A stretch of 64,000 nucleotides of DNA from Atopobium minutum (GTDB lineage Bacteria; Actinomycetota; Coriobacteriia; Coriobacteriales; Atopobiaceae): assembly GCA_900105895.1 (NCBI GenBank), contig FNSH01000001.1:372001-436000 (forward strand), read 5' to 3'. Positions 17,159 to 27,015 of this stretch are shown one piece after another (the first letter of the stretch is position 1; each line of letters opens with the position of its first letter). The notes beneath the pieces were generated by a model. That model did not search any database. It was not told the DNA's origin and saw only the letters and a program-made list of their open reading frames with translations. The position numbers and the translations under genes are program-made.

Positions 17159-18577
17159 CTAGCGCAGGATCCCAATAACTTCACCCGCCAATGTGATGGA
17201 ACCACAGGCTATCCATGATGTGCCCTTAAGCGCCTCTACTGCATGTTCAACATCGGGAAAAACCTGTGAAGGCATGCATCCTGCCTGCTCAAAGAGGGCG
17301 GACAACTCTGTTGCAGGTAAGGCACGAGCGGAATGTGTTTGCGTCACACATACCTGAGTAAACTCTGCAGCCAGCAAGTTTACTATGCCCGTAACGTCCT
17401 TATCGGCAAGAACCGCACACAAAAGCTGTGGACGATCCTCTTTGTTTGGTGCAATAGCACGTACAGCTGTAAGGAAGGTTTGGACGGACTGCGGATTGTG
17501 ACACGCATCTACAAGAACCGGCGGATAGGGACATACCAGATCAAAGCGCCCGGGAGTGGGACACTGGACAATACTGCGCTCTGCTAGAGATTCATCCAGC
17601 GCACAGCCTAAGAACTGCTCCACCAGCACCGTGGCACAGGCGTAGTTTGCCACCTGGTAGCTGGGCTTGAGCGCACCCAAACTACCGTAGCTTGCAAAGG
17701 GTGTGGTCACATGAGCAAGGACCGTGTCGCCAATCTTGTTGGGATAGTGCACAATCTTGTAGCTGGCTGTATTGAGCGGCATCGAAGCATCGTAGGACCG
17801 CAGCTCACCTGGGTTCATTTGCCCTTGTGCATCCTCAACATGTAGGGGACGCACCAAGGTGGGGGTAACGCCACAGTTGGCACACTGCTGCAAAAAGATG
17901 TCTTCTACAGAACTGGGCGTTGCGGTACCAACACCCAAAACACAGGTTCTACCAGGCTGAATGATGGCGGCTTTCTCCTTTGCAATGGCCTGGAGCGTGT
18001 CTCCCAAAATGCGCGTATGATCAAGACCTACGCCCGTAATGGCCACGCTGCATATGGACTTAATGGCGGTGGTTGCATCCCAACGACCACCCATGCCACA
18101 CTCCAAGACAGCAACCTCAACGCCCTTCTCGGCATAGATGACGCAGGCTGCAACGGTAAGGGTATCAAACTCGGTAATATCATAGGGACGCAGACCAGCA
18201 GCGCGGCGGCGCTCATTTACGCGCTGGCCCGCTTGAGCAGCAGCGGCAATACCATGCCCAAAATCCTGGGGGCTTACTGGCTTGCCGTCAATTTCCATGC
18301 GCTCGGTGTAGTGAACCAGCTCAGGAGAGGTGTACAAAGCGGTTTTATAGCCCTCGCCACGCAGTAATGCAGCTGCAAAACGGGCAGTCGAGGTCTTGCC
18401 ATTGGTGCCCGCAATCTGCAAAGACTTAAAGGCAAGATCGGGATTACCCAATTCTACAAGCATATCCTGCACGGTTTCCAATAACGGCTCAATACCAAAA
18501 CGCAGCGCTGCATGCAGATGTGCAAGTGCTTCGTCATACGTAAAATCAGTCACCGCAAAAGGAAGTGAATACCCCAT
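17159..18577 (-). CDS. folC: Folylpolyglutamate synthase / dihydrofolate synthase
   Basis: Adds glutamate to dihydropteroate and/or to folates, retaining them in the cell. The 472-residue protein is a Mur-ligase relative with the P-loop IAGTNGKTSTARF near residue 56, LYTSPELVHYTERM, the Mg-binding ECGMGGRWDATT and ITGVGLDHTRILGDT, and the C-terminal domain VDACHNPQSVQTF. AAGGGG precedes the ATG. It is the last folate gene of the operon, 2 bp after folE, which fits a role in processing the products of that gene set. Confidence 0.93.
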   Translation of the reverse strand: MGYSLPFAVTDFTYDEALAHLHAALRFGIEPLLETVQDMLVELGNPDLAFKSLQIAGTNGKTSTARFAAALLRGEGYKTALYTSPELVHYTERMEIDGKPVSPQDFGHGIAAAAQAGQRVNERRRAAGLRPYDITEFDTLTVAACVIYAEKGVEVAVLECGMGGRWDATTAIKSICSVAITGVGLDHTRILGDTLQAIAKEKAAIIQPGRTCVLGVGTATPSSVEDIFLQQCANCGVTPTLVRPLHVEDAQGQMNPGELRSYDASMPLNTASYKIVHYPNKIGDTVLAHVTTPFASYGSLGALKPSYQVANYACATVLVEQFLGCALDESLAERSIVQCPTPGRFDLVCPYPPVLVDACHNPQSVQTFLTAVRAIAPNKEDRPQLLCAVLADKDVTGIVNLLAAEFTQVCVTQTHSARALPATELSALFEQAGCMPSQVFPDVEHAVEALKGTSWIACGSITLAGEVIGILR

Positions 18578-18579
18578 AC

Positions 18580-19152
18580 CTATCCCCTTAATCCGAGCAA
18601 CCCCATGGCCTCTTCTCGCGTTTTAACGTTGGCCTTAAAGCAACCGCGCACAGCAGAGGTAAACGTCTGCGAGCCTGCCGAATGGATGCCGCGTATGGTC
18701 ATGCAGGTATGCTCCGCCTGAAGCACCACCAACACACCCAGCGGATTAAGGGTATCTACCAATGCGTCCGCAATCTGCGCGGTCAAGCGCTCCTGCACCT
18801 GCAGTCGGTGAGAATAGCCGCTTACACAGCGAGCAATCTTAGAAAGCCCTGTAATACAGCCTTCTCTGGGGATATAGGCAACATGAGCGCGTCCCACAAA
18901 GGGCAGCATATGGTGCTCACACATGGAAGAAAACGGAATATCACGCACCAGCACCATCTCTTGGTTGTCCTGTTCGTGAAACTGCTTAAGCAAATGGTGC
19001 GCGGGGTCTTCTTCCATACCACTCAACAGCTCTTCATACGCGCGCGCCACCCTATCGGGCGTGCCCAAAAGACCTTCTCGATCCGGGTCTTCTCCAATTG
19101 CGATCAACAATTCACGTACCGCAGCTTGAGCGCGGAGTTTATCTACAGCCAT
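18580..19152 (-). CDS. folE: GTP cyclohydrolase I
   Basis: Converts GTP to dihydroneopterin triphosphate, the entry step of folate synthesis. The 190-residue protein has the full type I signature: [20 protein letters not shown] with zinc ligands Cys and His, [23 protein letters not shown], and the later zinc Cys in [18 protein letters not shown] lies before the ATG. Genes on both sides belong to folate metabolism. Confidence 0.96.
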   Translation of the reverse strand: MAVDKLRAQAAVRELLIAIGEDPDREGLLGTPDRVARAYEELLSGMEEDPAHHLLKQFHEQDNQEMVLVRDIPFSSMCEHHMLPFVGRAHVAYIPREGCITGLSKIARCVSGYSHRLQVQERLTAQIADALVDTLNPLGVLVVLQAEHTCMTIRGIHSAGSQTFTSAVRGCFKANVKTREEAMGLLGLRG

Positions 19153-19161
19153 AGACCTTCC

Positions 19162-20022
19162 TTATTTTTTGCTGATGCTGCGCTCGGCAGCGCTCACAAC
19201 ATGATCGATAAGTACGGCGCAGGTAAGCACTCCCACGCCGCCTGGTACAGGACTGATTGCGCTCACCCGAGGCTCTACGCTGGCAAAATCCACATCACCC
19301 ACCAGTGCTTGAGCATCCTCGTCCCAGGTAATACCCACATCTATAACCACTTGCTCAGGGTTGGTTCCCGCTGCTGAGAAACTCCGTGGATGTCCCGTAG
19401 CAACTACCACTACCTGGGCCTGCGCGCAGAGCTTCTCAATCTGGCGTGTCTTAGAGTGGCATACGGTAGGAGTGGCGTTGCGCGCAAGCAGCAGGGCAGC
19501 CAAAGGACGACCAACTACCAACGAACGCCCCATAACTACAACATGCGCGCCCTCCAAGGTGACCTCATAAAAGTCCAGCATGCGTATGACAGCCTCTGCT
19601 GTACAGGGCGCATAGCCTACTGAATCATGCGCAAACACACCATACAAGGAGCTGTGTGTTACGCCATCAACATCTTTTTTGGGATCGAGCGCCGCGCACA
19701 CCGCCGCCTGATCAATCTGTTGCGGCATGGGACGAAACAGTAGCACACCATGAATATGAGGGTCTTCATTGAGCGACACCACCGCAGCAAGTACCTCTTG
19801 CGTCGTACAATTTTGCGGCAAGACGAGAGTGCGAACCTGCACACACGCAGACTCAGCGCGCTTAAGAATGCTTCGCTCATAGGAAAGATCGTCCGGATTG
19901 TTACCTACGCGCACCAGCGCAAGCGTAGGCTCTACCCCTTTTTGGATTAAAGCCGCCACACGAGCAGCGCTTTGTTCTTGTATCTGTTTTGCGACAGGAG
20001 TGCCGCGCAAAAGTTGTGTCAT
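19162..20022 (-). CDS. folD: Methylene-THF dehydrogenase / methenyl-THF cyclohydrolase FolD
   Basis: Oxidises 5,10-methylene-THF to methenyl-THF with NADP+, or the reverse, and classically hydrolyses it. The 286-residue protein retains the Tyr and Lys of the active site (SYERSILKRAE), DVDGVTHSSLYG, and the cofactor loop VVMGRSLVVGRPLA. One deviation is visible: the usual GILVQLPLP reads GVLLFRPMP, so the conserved pterin-contacting Gln is absent. A separate cyclohydrolase gene (fchA) sits next door, so loss of the cyclohydrolase function is plausible but inferred. The ribosome site is weak. Confidence 0.92.
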   Translation of the reverse strand: MTQLLRGTPVAKQIQEQSAARVAALIQKGVEPTLALVRVGNNPDDLSYERSILKRAESACVQVRTLVLPQNCTTQEVLAAVVSLNEDPHIHGVLLFRPMPQQIDQAAVCAALDPKKDVDGVTHSSLYGVFAHDSVGYAPCTAEAVIRMLDFYEVTLEGAHVVVMGRSLVVGRPLAALLLARNATPTVCHSKTRQIEKLCAQAQVVVVATGHPRSFSAAGTNPEQVVIDVGITWDEDAQALVGDVDFASVEPRVSAISPVPGGVGVLTCAVLIDHVVSAAERSISKK

Positions 20023-20028
20023 AGTTAC

Positions 20029-20661
20029 CTACCGAGAAGTGCGAATGTGTTCGTATACCGTAGTTGCCAAAGCATGGGCACGCGGTAACCAGCGGTCTAA
20101 GATCTCATCACATTCAGATTCAATTTGTGTACGCTGCCGGGTATCCACAAGACAGTTGGTGTTAACAAACACATTAAGTGCCGCTGCTTGAAGGGCAGCT
20201 CCGCACAATAATGCACCCGTTCCCACATCGGATAAAAGTAGCCGAGAGCAGACACCAATTAGATCTTCTAGCAGCACAATTGTTTGAACGAGGGCGCGCA
20301 TCATGGCTAGGGGCGCTTTGGTCGCAGCATACGTGGCAGCCTGTATCTGCGCATCACGCGCAGGATTGGTCTTAGAGAGTGCCCAAGCCTGTGCAAGCTC
20401 TTCTACTGCTTTGGCATCAAAATCAACCTGAAGCATAAGTTCTGCTGCCTGATTTTCCAGCTGGGCGATAAGTTCCACCAGACGGTCATCATATTGCAAA
20501 AAGGCAGGCTTACCCTGAGTAAATGAGGCGGCCATACAGCCCAAGGAAGCTCCAAGGGCACCTACCAGTGCCGTAACCGAACCGCCTCCTGGAATAGACT
20601 GCTTTTGTCCCACCTGGCGAACATAGTCCATGCAGCTTAGGTCTGTAACCGGCGTAATCAA
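20029..20661 (-). CDS. fchA: Methenyl-THF cyclohydrolase / FTCD cyclodeaminase-like protein
   Basis: Member of the cyclodeaminase/cyclohydrolase family (FTCD C-terminal domain, FchA of acetogens and clostridia). Recognised by SIPGGGSVTALVGALGASLGCMAASF, a Gly/Ala-rich loop that binds folate, followed by an all-helical fold ending in the NVFVNTNCLVD region. Its place between fhs and folD points to methenyl-THF hydrolysis/cyclisation rather than histidine breakdown. I prefer the TTG at 20661 because GGGAGG lies 4 bases upstream; a longer frame begins at GTG 20682 but would place that ribosome site inside the gene. Confidence 0.82.
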   Translation of the reverse strand: MITPVTDLSCMDYVRQVGQKQSIPGGGSVTALVGALGASLGCMAASFTQGKPAFLQYDDRLVELIAQLENQAAELMLQVDFDAKAVEELAQAWALSKTNPARDAQIQAATYAATKAPLAMMRALVQTIVLLEDLIGVCSRLLLSDVGTGALLCGAALQAAALNVFVNTNCLVDTRQRTQIESECDEILDRWLPRAHALATTVYEHIRTSR

Positions 20662-20703
20662 ACATCCTCCCGTAAATAACACAGCGTTAAAACAGATGTG
20701 TAC

Positions 20704-22371
20704 TTAGAACAGGCCTACGATGGTACCGTCTTCAGTTACATCAATCTTTTCTGCAGCGGGAATCTTGGGCAGTCCCGGCATGGTCATAATATCACCCGTA
20801 AGCGCCACAATAAAGCCTGCACCAGCAGAAACGCGCAGGTTACGCACGGTAATGCGGAAATTCGTAGGAGCGCCCAACTTGGTTTGATCATCCGAGAAGG
20901 AATACTGCGTTTTAGCAACACACAACGGCAGGTTACCAAACCCTTGCTCTTCCAGCTGTTTGAGCTGTTTTGCAGCAGCTGGCGTAAGATCTACACCATC
21001 TGCATAGTAAATCTTTGTAGCAAGGTCATGGAGTTTCTTCTCGATACTATCCTGCGTTTGATAGGCATATTGCAAATGACTGGGTTCTTCGCACAGACGT
21101 ACCAGTTCTTGTGCCAAAGCTAAGCCGCCCTCGGAACCCTTGGCCCACACCTCAGACAAAGCAACATGCACGCCAAGCTCATTGCACTTTTGTTCCACCA
21201 GTGCCAACTCCGCTGCGGTATCGGTAGGAAAGGCATTGATGGCCACCACAACGGGCAAGCCATAAACATCCTTGATGTTTTGAACGTGGCGCAACAAGTT
21301 GGGCATACCAGCCTCAAGAGCAGCCAAGTTCTCCTCGCACAGCTCTGTCTTAGCAACGCCGCCGTTATACTTAAGCGCACGAACCGTTGCTACCAGCACC
21401 ACAGCACTGGGTGCAATACCTGCCGCGCGACACTTAATATCCAAGAACTTCTCGGCACCTAAATCTGCGCCAAAACCGGCCTCGGTTACCACATAGTCCG
21501 CAAGCTTGAGCGCCGTGGTGGTTGCCAATACTGAATTACAGCCATGGGCAATGTTGGCAAAAGGTCCACCGTGGACAAATGCAGGATTGTTTTCAAGCGT
21601 CTGGACCAGATTAGGCTTAATAGCATCCTTAAGCAGGGCCGTCATAGCACCCTGAGCCTTAATGTCTGCCACGGTAACGGGTTTGCGATCATAGGTATAC
21701 GCAATGACCATGCGAGCCAAACGGGTTTTGAGATCAAGCAAATCCGTTGCCAAACAGAAGCAAGCCATAACCTCCGAGGCTACCGTGATGTCAAAGCCAT
21801 CTTGGCGGGGCATGCCATCGGCAATACCACCCAGGCCATCCACTACGTTGCGCAACTGACGATCATTCATGTCCACGCAACGCTTCCAAACCACACGACG
21901 GGGATCAATACCCAAGGCATTACCCTGCTTAATGTGGTTATCCAGCAGCGCAGCACACAGATTGTTGGCCGCACCAATGGCATGAAAATCGCCCGTAAAG
22001 TGTAGGTTAATGTCTTCCATGGGAACAACTTGGGCGTGTCCACCACCAGCCGCACCGCCCTTAATACCAAAGACAGGCCCCAGCGACGGCTCACGCAAAC
22101 ACAGCAAGGTATTGTGGCCAAGCTTGTTCATTGCATCCGCCAAGCCAACCGAGGTGGTTGTTTTGCCCTCACCCGCTGGCGTGGGGTTAATGGCACTCAC
22201 CAATATAAGCTTACCCTTTTGGGGCTTATCGGTAAGAGAATGGATATCTACCTTAGCCTTGGTGTATCCGTAAGGCTCCAGCATCTGCTCAGTTAAACCC
22301 GCTTTTTTTGCCACGTCAACAATGGGCAACAGCTGTGCTTCTTGAGCAATCTCAATATCGGTCTTAGCCAT
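20704..22371 (-). CDS. fhs: Formate-tetrahydrofolate ligase
   Basis: Activates formate with ATP to 10-formyl-THF. The 555-residue protein has the P-loop [39 protein letters not shown], and the Fhs signature [21 protein letters not shown] lies before the ATG. The length is normal. Together with fchA and folD it forms a formate-to-methylene-THF route, which can feed purine, thymidylate and serine synthesis, or run in reverse. Confidence 0.97.
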   Translation of the reverse strand: MAKTDIEIAQEAQLLPIVDVAKKAGLTEQMLEPYGYTKAKVDIHSLTDKPQKGKLILVSAINPTPAGEGKTTTSVGLADAMNKLGHNTLLCLREPSLGPVFGIKGGAAGGGHAQVVPMEDINLHFTGDFHAIGAANNLCAALLDNHIKQGNALGIDPRRVVWKRCVDMNDRQLRNVVDGLGGIADGMPRQDGFDITVASEVMACFCLATDLLDLKTRLARMVIAYTYDRKPVTVADIKAQGAMTALLKDAIKPNLVQTLENNPAFVHGGPFANIAHGCNSVLATTTALKLADYVVTEAGFGADLGAEKFLDIKCRAAGIAPSAVVLVATVRALKYNGGVAKTELCEENLAALEAGMPNLLRHVQNIKDVYGLPVVVAINAFPTDTAAELALVEQKCNELGVHVALSEVWAKGSEGGLALAQELVRLCEEPSHLQYAYQTQDSIEKKLHDLATKIYYADGVDLTPAAAKQLKQLEEQGFGNLPLCVAKTQYSFSDDQTKLGAPTNFRITVRNLRVSAGAGFIVALTGDIMTMPGLPKIPAAEKIDVTEDGTIVGLF

Positions 22372-22399
22372 GGCAAACCTTCCTTAGTGCTTTAAAAAC

Positions 22400-23110
22400 T
22401 TAGGGACGAATTACCTGCGTATCACAAATGACACAGCGAACAGGAAGATCTCTGTTGGTCAAGCACTGTTCACTTTCTAAGCTGTAAATCAAATTGGAGC
22501 TGTGTACAACGCCTACACTAAAGCCTGGGAATATCGACAAAAACCTGTCATAGCAGCCCATACCATATCCCAAACGATAGCCCACATGATCATAGACAAG
22601 CCCGGGAATCACCGCTAGTTGCTGTGGATTTTTTACAGGAGCATAGGCGGCCACTCCCTGTGCAGGGCGTGCCCCCGCAATTTCTGGATAGCCCTCCCCC
22701 ACCTTAAGCAAAGCAGCGGGATTTTCCAGAGGCTCCCATACCCCAAAAGCGCTGCGTTCAAAACCAGCATCTGCAAGCTGGTCTGTGGCGGCAAGCTGTG
22801 CATAACTAGGCTGTGGCTTGCAGCTATACCACAACAAGCGCTTGGTTGTTTGGTCCACGCGAGGAAAAGCCAGCGTTTTACCCTGTTCCCATGCGGCTTC
22901 AATAAGAGCAACGGTCGAAACTTCCGCGGGTAAAGATACATATGCAAAGATGGTATCTGCCTGCTGCCACTCAGGTAGGGCAAGCAGGTGCGTGGTGATG
23001 GCACTTGCTTGCGCAGCACGCTCAGAAGCTAACAAGGATGAACGGCGCGCTAAGGCCTCTTCGCGCAAGGACTGCTTACATTTTGGAATAAGAGATCTGC
23101 GATCGTTCAC
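22400..23110 (-). CDS. 5-formyltetrahydrofolate cyclo-ligase
   Basis: Returns 5-formyl-THF to 5,10-methenyl-THF using ATP. The 236-residue protein shows the family's N-terminal SLREEALARR pattern, the middle IFAYVSLPAEV, and the C-terminal signature VIPGLVYDHVGYRLGYGMGCYDRF. GTG start at 23110, with GAGGAG upstream. The family usually has about 190 residues; here a longer stretch lies in the middle. It sits between valS and fhs, joining the C1 operon. Confidence 0.88.
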   Translation of the reverse strand: MNDRRSLIPKCKQSLREEALARRSSLLASERAAQASAITTHLLALPEWQQADTIFAYVSLPAEVSTVALIEAAWEQGKTLAFPRVDQTTKRLLWYSCKPQPSYAQLAATDQLADAGFERSAFGVWEPLENPAALLKVGEGYPEIAGARPAQGVAAYAPVKNPQQLAVIPGLVYDHVGYRLGYGMGCYDRFLSIFPGFSVGVVHSSNLIYSLESEQCLTNRDLPVRCVICDTQVIRP

Positions 23111-23129
23111 TTTGACTGCTCCTCATTGT

Positions 23130-25817
23130 TTAGCACAAGTCTGCTACCTGGGCTTTAAGCGTTGCAATCGTAGCCTCTAATTCTGCTGCCTGGCTTTGTT
23201 TTTTGGCGATAACCTCAGGAGCAGCCTTAGCTACAAACGCCTCATTTGCTAGGGTCTTTGCAACAGACGCATAGGTTTTTTCTGCACCAGCAAGCTCTTT
23301 TTGAACGCGCGCCGCCTCTGCAGACAAATCTACCAAACCACCAAGAGCAATGTACATCTCCAAGCTACCGTCTGCTACGGTTACGCTACCAGCAGGTTTG
23401 TCTGCCTCAGGCGCAAGGGTAAGCTCACTCACACGACCAACGTGGGCTATAAAGTCACGCTGTGCTTCCAGTACCGCAAGCTCTTCTGCAGAGGCCTTTA
23501 CCACAACAGCAAGTTCCGTCTTGGGAGACAAACGATAGCGAGCACGGCTCGAACGGACGCTGGAAATAACACGACGAGCAAGCTCAAAGTCATTCTCGGC
23601 CTTGGTGTTGACAAAAGATTGCAAAGCATCAGGTTCAGGCCATGCAGCCACCATCAAGAACGGGGCATCATGAGCATCCAAGCCAGAGGCAGGAAGCGCG
23701 TCCCAGATCTTCTCGGTAACAAAGGGCATAACGGGATGGAGCAGACGCAAGCTTACGTCCAGCACATACACCAAGTTACGCTGCACCTGCAAGCGCTGGT
23801 CGGGCGTACCATCCAAAAGACGGCCCTTGCACAGCTCGATGTACCAGTCACAGACCTCATTCCAGAAGAACGCCTGAATGGAGCGGGCATAGTCGCCAAA
23901 CTCATAGCCTTCCAGCTGGTTGGTGGTCTGTGCAACCGTACGAGCCAAGCGAGACAGCATCCACGCGTCCTCGGGCGTTTGCGCCTGAGCAGGACCAGGC
24001 GTGTAGCCATCCAGGTTCATCTGAACAAAGCGGCTGGCGTTCCAGATCTTGGTAACAAAGGCTTTTGCCTGCTCGGTACGGGGAGAATCAAGCAGCTTCT
24101 TTGTCTTCTTATCTATGGTGGCGTCAAACTTGACGTCCTGGTTGTTGGTAATAAGCGTGAGCAAATTAAAGCGCATGGCATCTGCGCCGTACTTCTCCAT
24201 AAGCTCCATGGGATTTACGCCATTGCCCTTGGATTTGGACATGCGACTGCCATCCTTAGCCAAAATGGTGGCGTAAATATACACATCATGGAAGGGAATC
24301 TCATCTGTAAAGTACAGCGAGCTCATAACCATACGCGCTACCCAAAGGGCGATAATGTCACGAGCTGTTACCAATACCTTGGTGGGATGATGCTCTGCAA
24401 GCTGGCTAGTATCCTGAGGCCATCCCTGCGTAGCAAAGGTCCAGAGCTGACTAGAAAACCAGGTGTCCAACACATCTTCATCCTGATGCACGTGGTGCGA
24501 GCCACACACAGGACATACATCGGTATCCTGCATGAGTGCATCCTGCCATCCACAGTCATCGCAATAAAAGACCGGAATACGATGCCCCCACCACAGCTGG
24601 CGAGAAATACACCAATCCTTAAGATTTTCCATCCAGGTAAGGTAAGTTTGCGTCCACCTTTGTGGGTGGAAGTTCAGCTCACCACTCTTGACCACCTGCG
24701 TTGCACGCGCCTTAAGTGTGTCAACCGCAACAAACCACTGTTCACTCAACCAAGGTTCAAGCGTTGTGTCGCAACGGTAGCAATGCATAACCGAGTGCTC
24801 AAGGTCCTCCGTGTGGTCCAATAAATTGTGCTGCTCAAACCAATCCAACACGGCAGCACGGCACTCGGTGGCGCTCAGACCGCTAAAGTCTCCGTAACCC
24901 TCCACCACATGAGCGTGCTCGTCAAAGATATTGATTTGGGGCAGATCATGTGCCTGACCCATAGCAAAATCGTTGGGGTCATGCGCCGGCGTTACCTTAA
25001 CAAAGCCCGTGCCATACCCGGCATCGACATGCCAATCCGCAAAAATAGGAATTTCTCGATTAACAATGGGTAGCATAACAGTCTTGCCCACCAACTTTTG
25101 CTTGTCCTTATCGGAAGGAGAAACCGCAATACCGGTATCACCCAGCATGGTTTCCGGACGAGTTGTCGCAACGGTAATGTAGTCCATGCCATCCACAGGC
25201 TCCGTAAGTGGATAGCGCAGGTACCACAGATGGCCCTTCTCATCACGATACTCGGCCTCATCATCAGAAATAGCTGTCAGGCAATGAGGGCACCAGTTAA
25301 CAATACGCTTCCCGCGGTAGATCAGCTTGTTGTGATACCACTCGACAAAGACTTTGCGCACGGCCTGCGCATACTCAGGACTCATGGTAAACTTCTCGTC
25401 CTCAAAGTCTACCGAGCAACCCATGCGCTTGATCTGATTAAGAATGGTACCGCCGTACTCATGCGTCCAATCCCAGCACGCATCTAAGAACTGCTCACGC
25501 CCTATTTCCAGGCGAGAAATACCTTGCGCCTTAAGCTTTTTGTCCACCTTGGTTTGGGTGGCAATGCCAGCGTGATCAGTACCTACGATCCAGCGGGTAG
25601 AACGGCCACGCATGCGGTTGTAGCGCACAAAGCTATCTTGGATGCTGTCATCCATTGCATGGCCCATGTGCAAAATGCCCGTAACGTTTGGTGGCGGAAT
25701 AACAACCGTGCAATCCCCTACACCCTTGTTCCGACGATAGCAACCAGCATCCATCCACTTTTGAATAAGTTCTGGCTCACTCGTTTGAGGATCATACGAC
25801 TTAGGCATTTCTTCCAC
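23130..25817 (-). CDS. valS: Valyl-tRNA synthetase
   Basis: Charges tRNA-Val. The 895-residue protein contains the HIGH box as ILHMGHAMDDS (about residues 48-58), the editing (CP1) domain with GTDHAGIATQ and TTRPETMLGDT, the KMSKS box as SRMSKSKGNGVNP, and the C-terminal Val-type coiled coil (LSAEAARVQKELAGAEK to the end). GTG start at 25817 with AGAGGG upstream; an in-frame ATG lies three codons later. It is the first gene of the folate operon. Confidence 0.97.
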   Translation of the reverse strand: MEEMPKSYDPQTSEPELIQKWMDAGCYRRNKGVGDCTVVIPPPNVTGILHMGHAMDDSIQDSFVRYNRMRGRSTRWIVGTDHAGIATQTKVDKKLKAQGISRLEIGREQFLDACWDWTHEYGGTILNQIKRMGCSVDFEDEKFTMSPEYAQAVRKVFVEWYHNKLIYRGKRIVNWCPHCLTAISDDEAEYRDEKGHLWYLRYPLTEPVDGMDYITVATTRPETMLGDTGIAVSPSDKDKQKLVGKTVMLPIVNREIPIFADWHVDAGYGTGFVKVTPAHDPNDFAMGQAHDLPQINIFDEHAHVVEGYGDFSGLSATECRAAVLDWFEQHNLLDHTEDLEHSVMHCYRCDTTLEPWLSEQWFVAVDTLKARATQVVKSGELNFHPQRWTQTYLTWMENLKDWCISRQLWWGHRIPVFYCDDCGWQDALMQDTDVCPVCGSHHVHQDEDVLDTWFSSQLWTFATQGWPQDTSQLAEHHPTKVLVTARDIIALWVARMVMSSLYFTDEIPFHDVYIYATILAKDGSRMSKSKGNGVNPMELMEKYGADAMRFNLLTLITNNQDVKFDATIDKKTKKLLDSPRTEQAKAFVTKIWNASRFVQMNLDGYTPGPAQAQTPEDAWMLSRLARTVAQTTNQLEGYEFGDYARSIQAFFWNEVCDWYIELCKGRLLDGTPDQRLQVQRNLVYVLDVSLRLLHPVMPFVTEKIWDALPASGLDAHDAPFLMVAAWPEPDALQSFVNTKAENDFELARRVISSVRSSRARYRLSPKTELAVVVKASAEELAVLEAQRDFIAHVGRVSELTLAPEADKPAGSVTVADGSLEMYIALGGLVDLSAEAARVQKELAGAEKTYASVAKTLANEAFVAKAAPEVIAKKQSQAAELEATIATLKAQVADLC

Positions 25818-25968
25818 GATACCCTCTGCCTTCTCTTGGTGCGCTTACATGGCCTGGCGTAAGGCCATAGCTACGACATAGTAGTTACGAACAAACAAGT
25901 ATACCAAGCAGAATAGCACGCTAATGCTCACAGCTGTTTTAACATGATCAAGCTATGCGTTTTACTGC

Positions 25969-26008
25969 AGGAATACCATAGTCTAGGTGGAGGAATACCA
26001 TAGTTTAG
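25969..26008 (+). repeat. 18-bp direct repeat, 22 bp apart, before the CmpB-like gene
   Basis: AGGAATACCATAGTCTAG (25969-25986) recurs as AGGAATACCATAGTTTAG (25991-26008) with one mismatch. The copies are offset by 22 bp, two helical turns, and lie 50-90 bp before the gene start. It could be a protein-binding site or a simple duplication. Confidence 0.6.
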
Positions 26009-26058
26009 ACGTATGTGAGACAATAGCTATTTGTTTTCTAATCGTATGGAGCCTTTGT

Positions 26059-27015
26059 ATGTTACTTGCTCTTATATCCCTGTTGGTAGCACTTCTTGTG
26101 CTGCGGATACTTGTTGCTATTGCACGCCGCTTTATTTCTTGGCTGGGGCACGGCACTTCCGTGTACCACCTGGTAGGCGAAAACATGCCCGTAGAGGCTC
26201 AATATGCTGCCCAAATTAGAGCCTATGTAGCACAGGCCGAGAAGGTCCGTCATGACCATGGTATTATCGCGAGCTTGCGCACCGGCCAAAAGCATCTCTC
26301 GCGAGAACAACGTGATGCCATTCAGCATTCCGTAGACCGCGCACGTGAGGCCTACCTGTCCTATATGAAGCTCGAGCCCTACCAGCTCATTATCATTTTT
26401 TTGATAGGCAGTGTAGCGGGCCTTGTACTGGAAGAGCTGTGGATGTTTTTTACAGCCGGCCTAACCCAAAGCCGCGTCGGTTTGGTGTGGGGTCCGTTTT
26501 CTCCGCTCTATGGCTTTGGAGCCACCCTGCTTACCATTATTTGTTGGCACTTACGTTGCCGTAATGCCAACAATATGACCATCTTTTTTGTATCCGTAGT
26601 TGTTGGTGGTGCCTTAGAGCAGCTTACCGGCTGGGGTATGGAGACTTTCTTTCATGCCTCAAGCTGGACATACATCTATCTTCCTGACCACATTACTCAA
26701 TGGGTTGCCTGGCGCTTTTTGTTCTTTTGGGGCATATTAGGCCTTGCTTGGGCACGCATTATTATGCCCGACTTGCTATATAGGATTGGGATGATAACCA
26801 CGCAGCGCCAGCTGATCTTTATCTCCCTTCTTGCCCTGTATTTATCGGCAGATATCTTTATGACCGTCATGTGCTTTGGACGCAAAACACTGCGCGATAA
26901 AGGCATTCCCCCACAAAACGCTTTTGAAGCCTGGGTAGATGCTAACTATACCGATGAGTTTATTGCTGCTCGCTTCCAAAATATGACCATCACGCAAGGA
27001 TCACCGCATGAATAA
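26059..27015 (+). CDS. CmpB-like putative ABC-transporter permease family membrane protein
   Basis: A 318-residue polytopic membrane protein with about six or seven hydrophobic segments. The middle section GPFSPLYGFGA and GALEQLTGWGMETFF matches the family named putative ABC-transporter type IV (CmpB, formerly DUF1113). The first segment is followed by a cytosolic region of about 90 residues with basic helices (LREQRD type). The ATG at 26059 with GGAG at 26048-26051 is preferred; a GTG at 25987 would lie within the repeats. It overlaps tcdA by 8 bases. The function of the family is not established. Confidence 0.72.
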   Translation: MLLALISLLVALLVLRILVAIARRFISWLGHGTSVYHLVGENMPVEAQYAAQIRAYVAQAEKVRHDHGIIASLRTGQKHLSREQRDAIQHSVDRAREAYLSYMKLEPYQLIIIFLIGSVAGLVLEELWMFFTAGLTQSRVGLVWGPFSPLYGFGATLLTIICWHLRCRNANNMTIFFVSVVVGGALEQLTGWGMETFFHASSWTYIYLPDHITQWVAWRFLFFWGILGLAWARIIMPDLLYRIGMITTQRQLIFISLLALYLSADIFMTVMCFGRKTLRDKGIPPQNAFEAWVDANYTDEFIAARFQNMTITQGSPHE

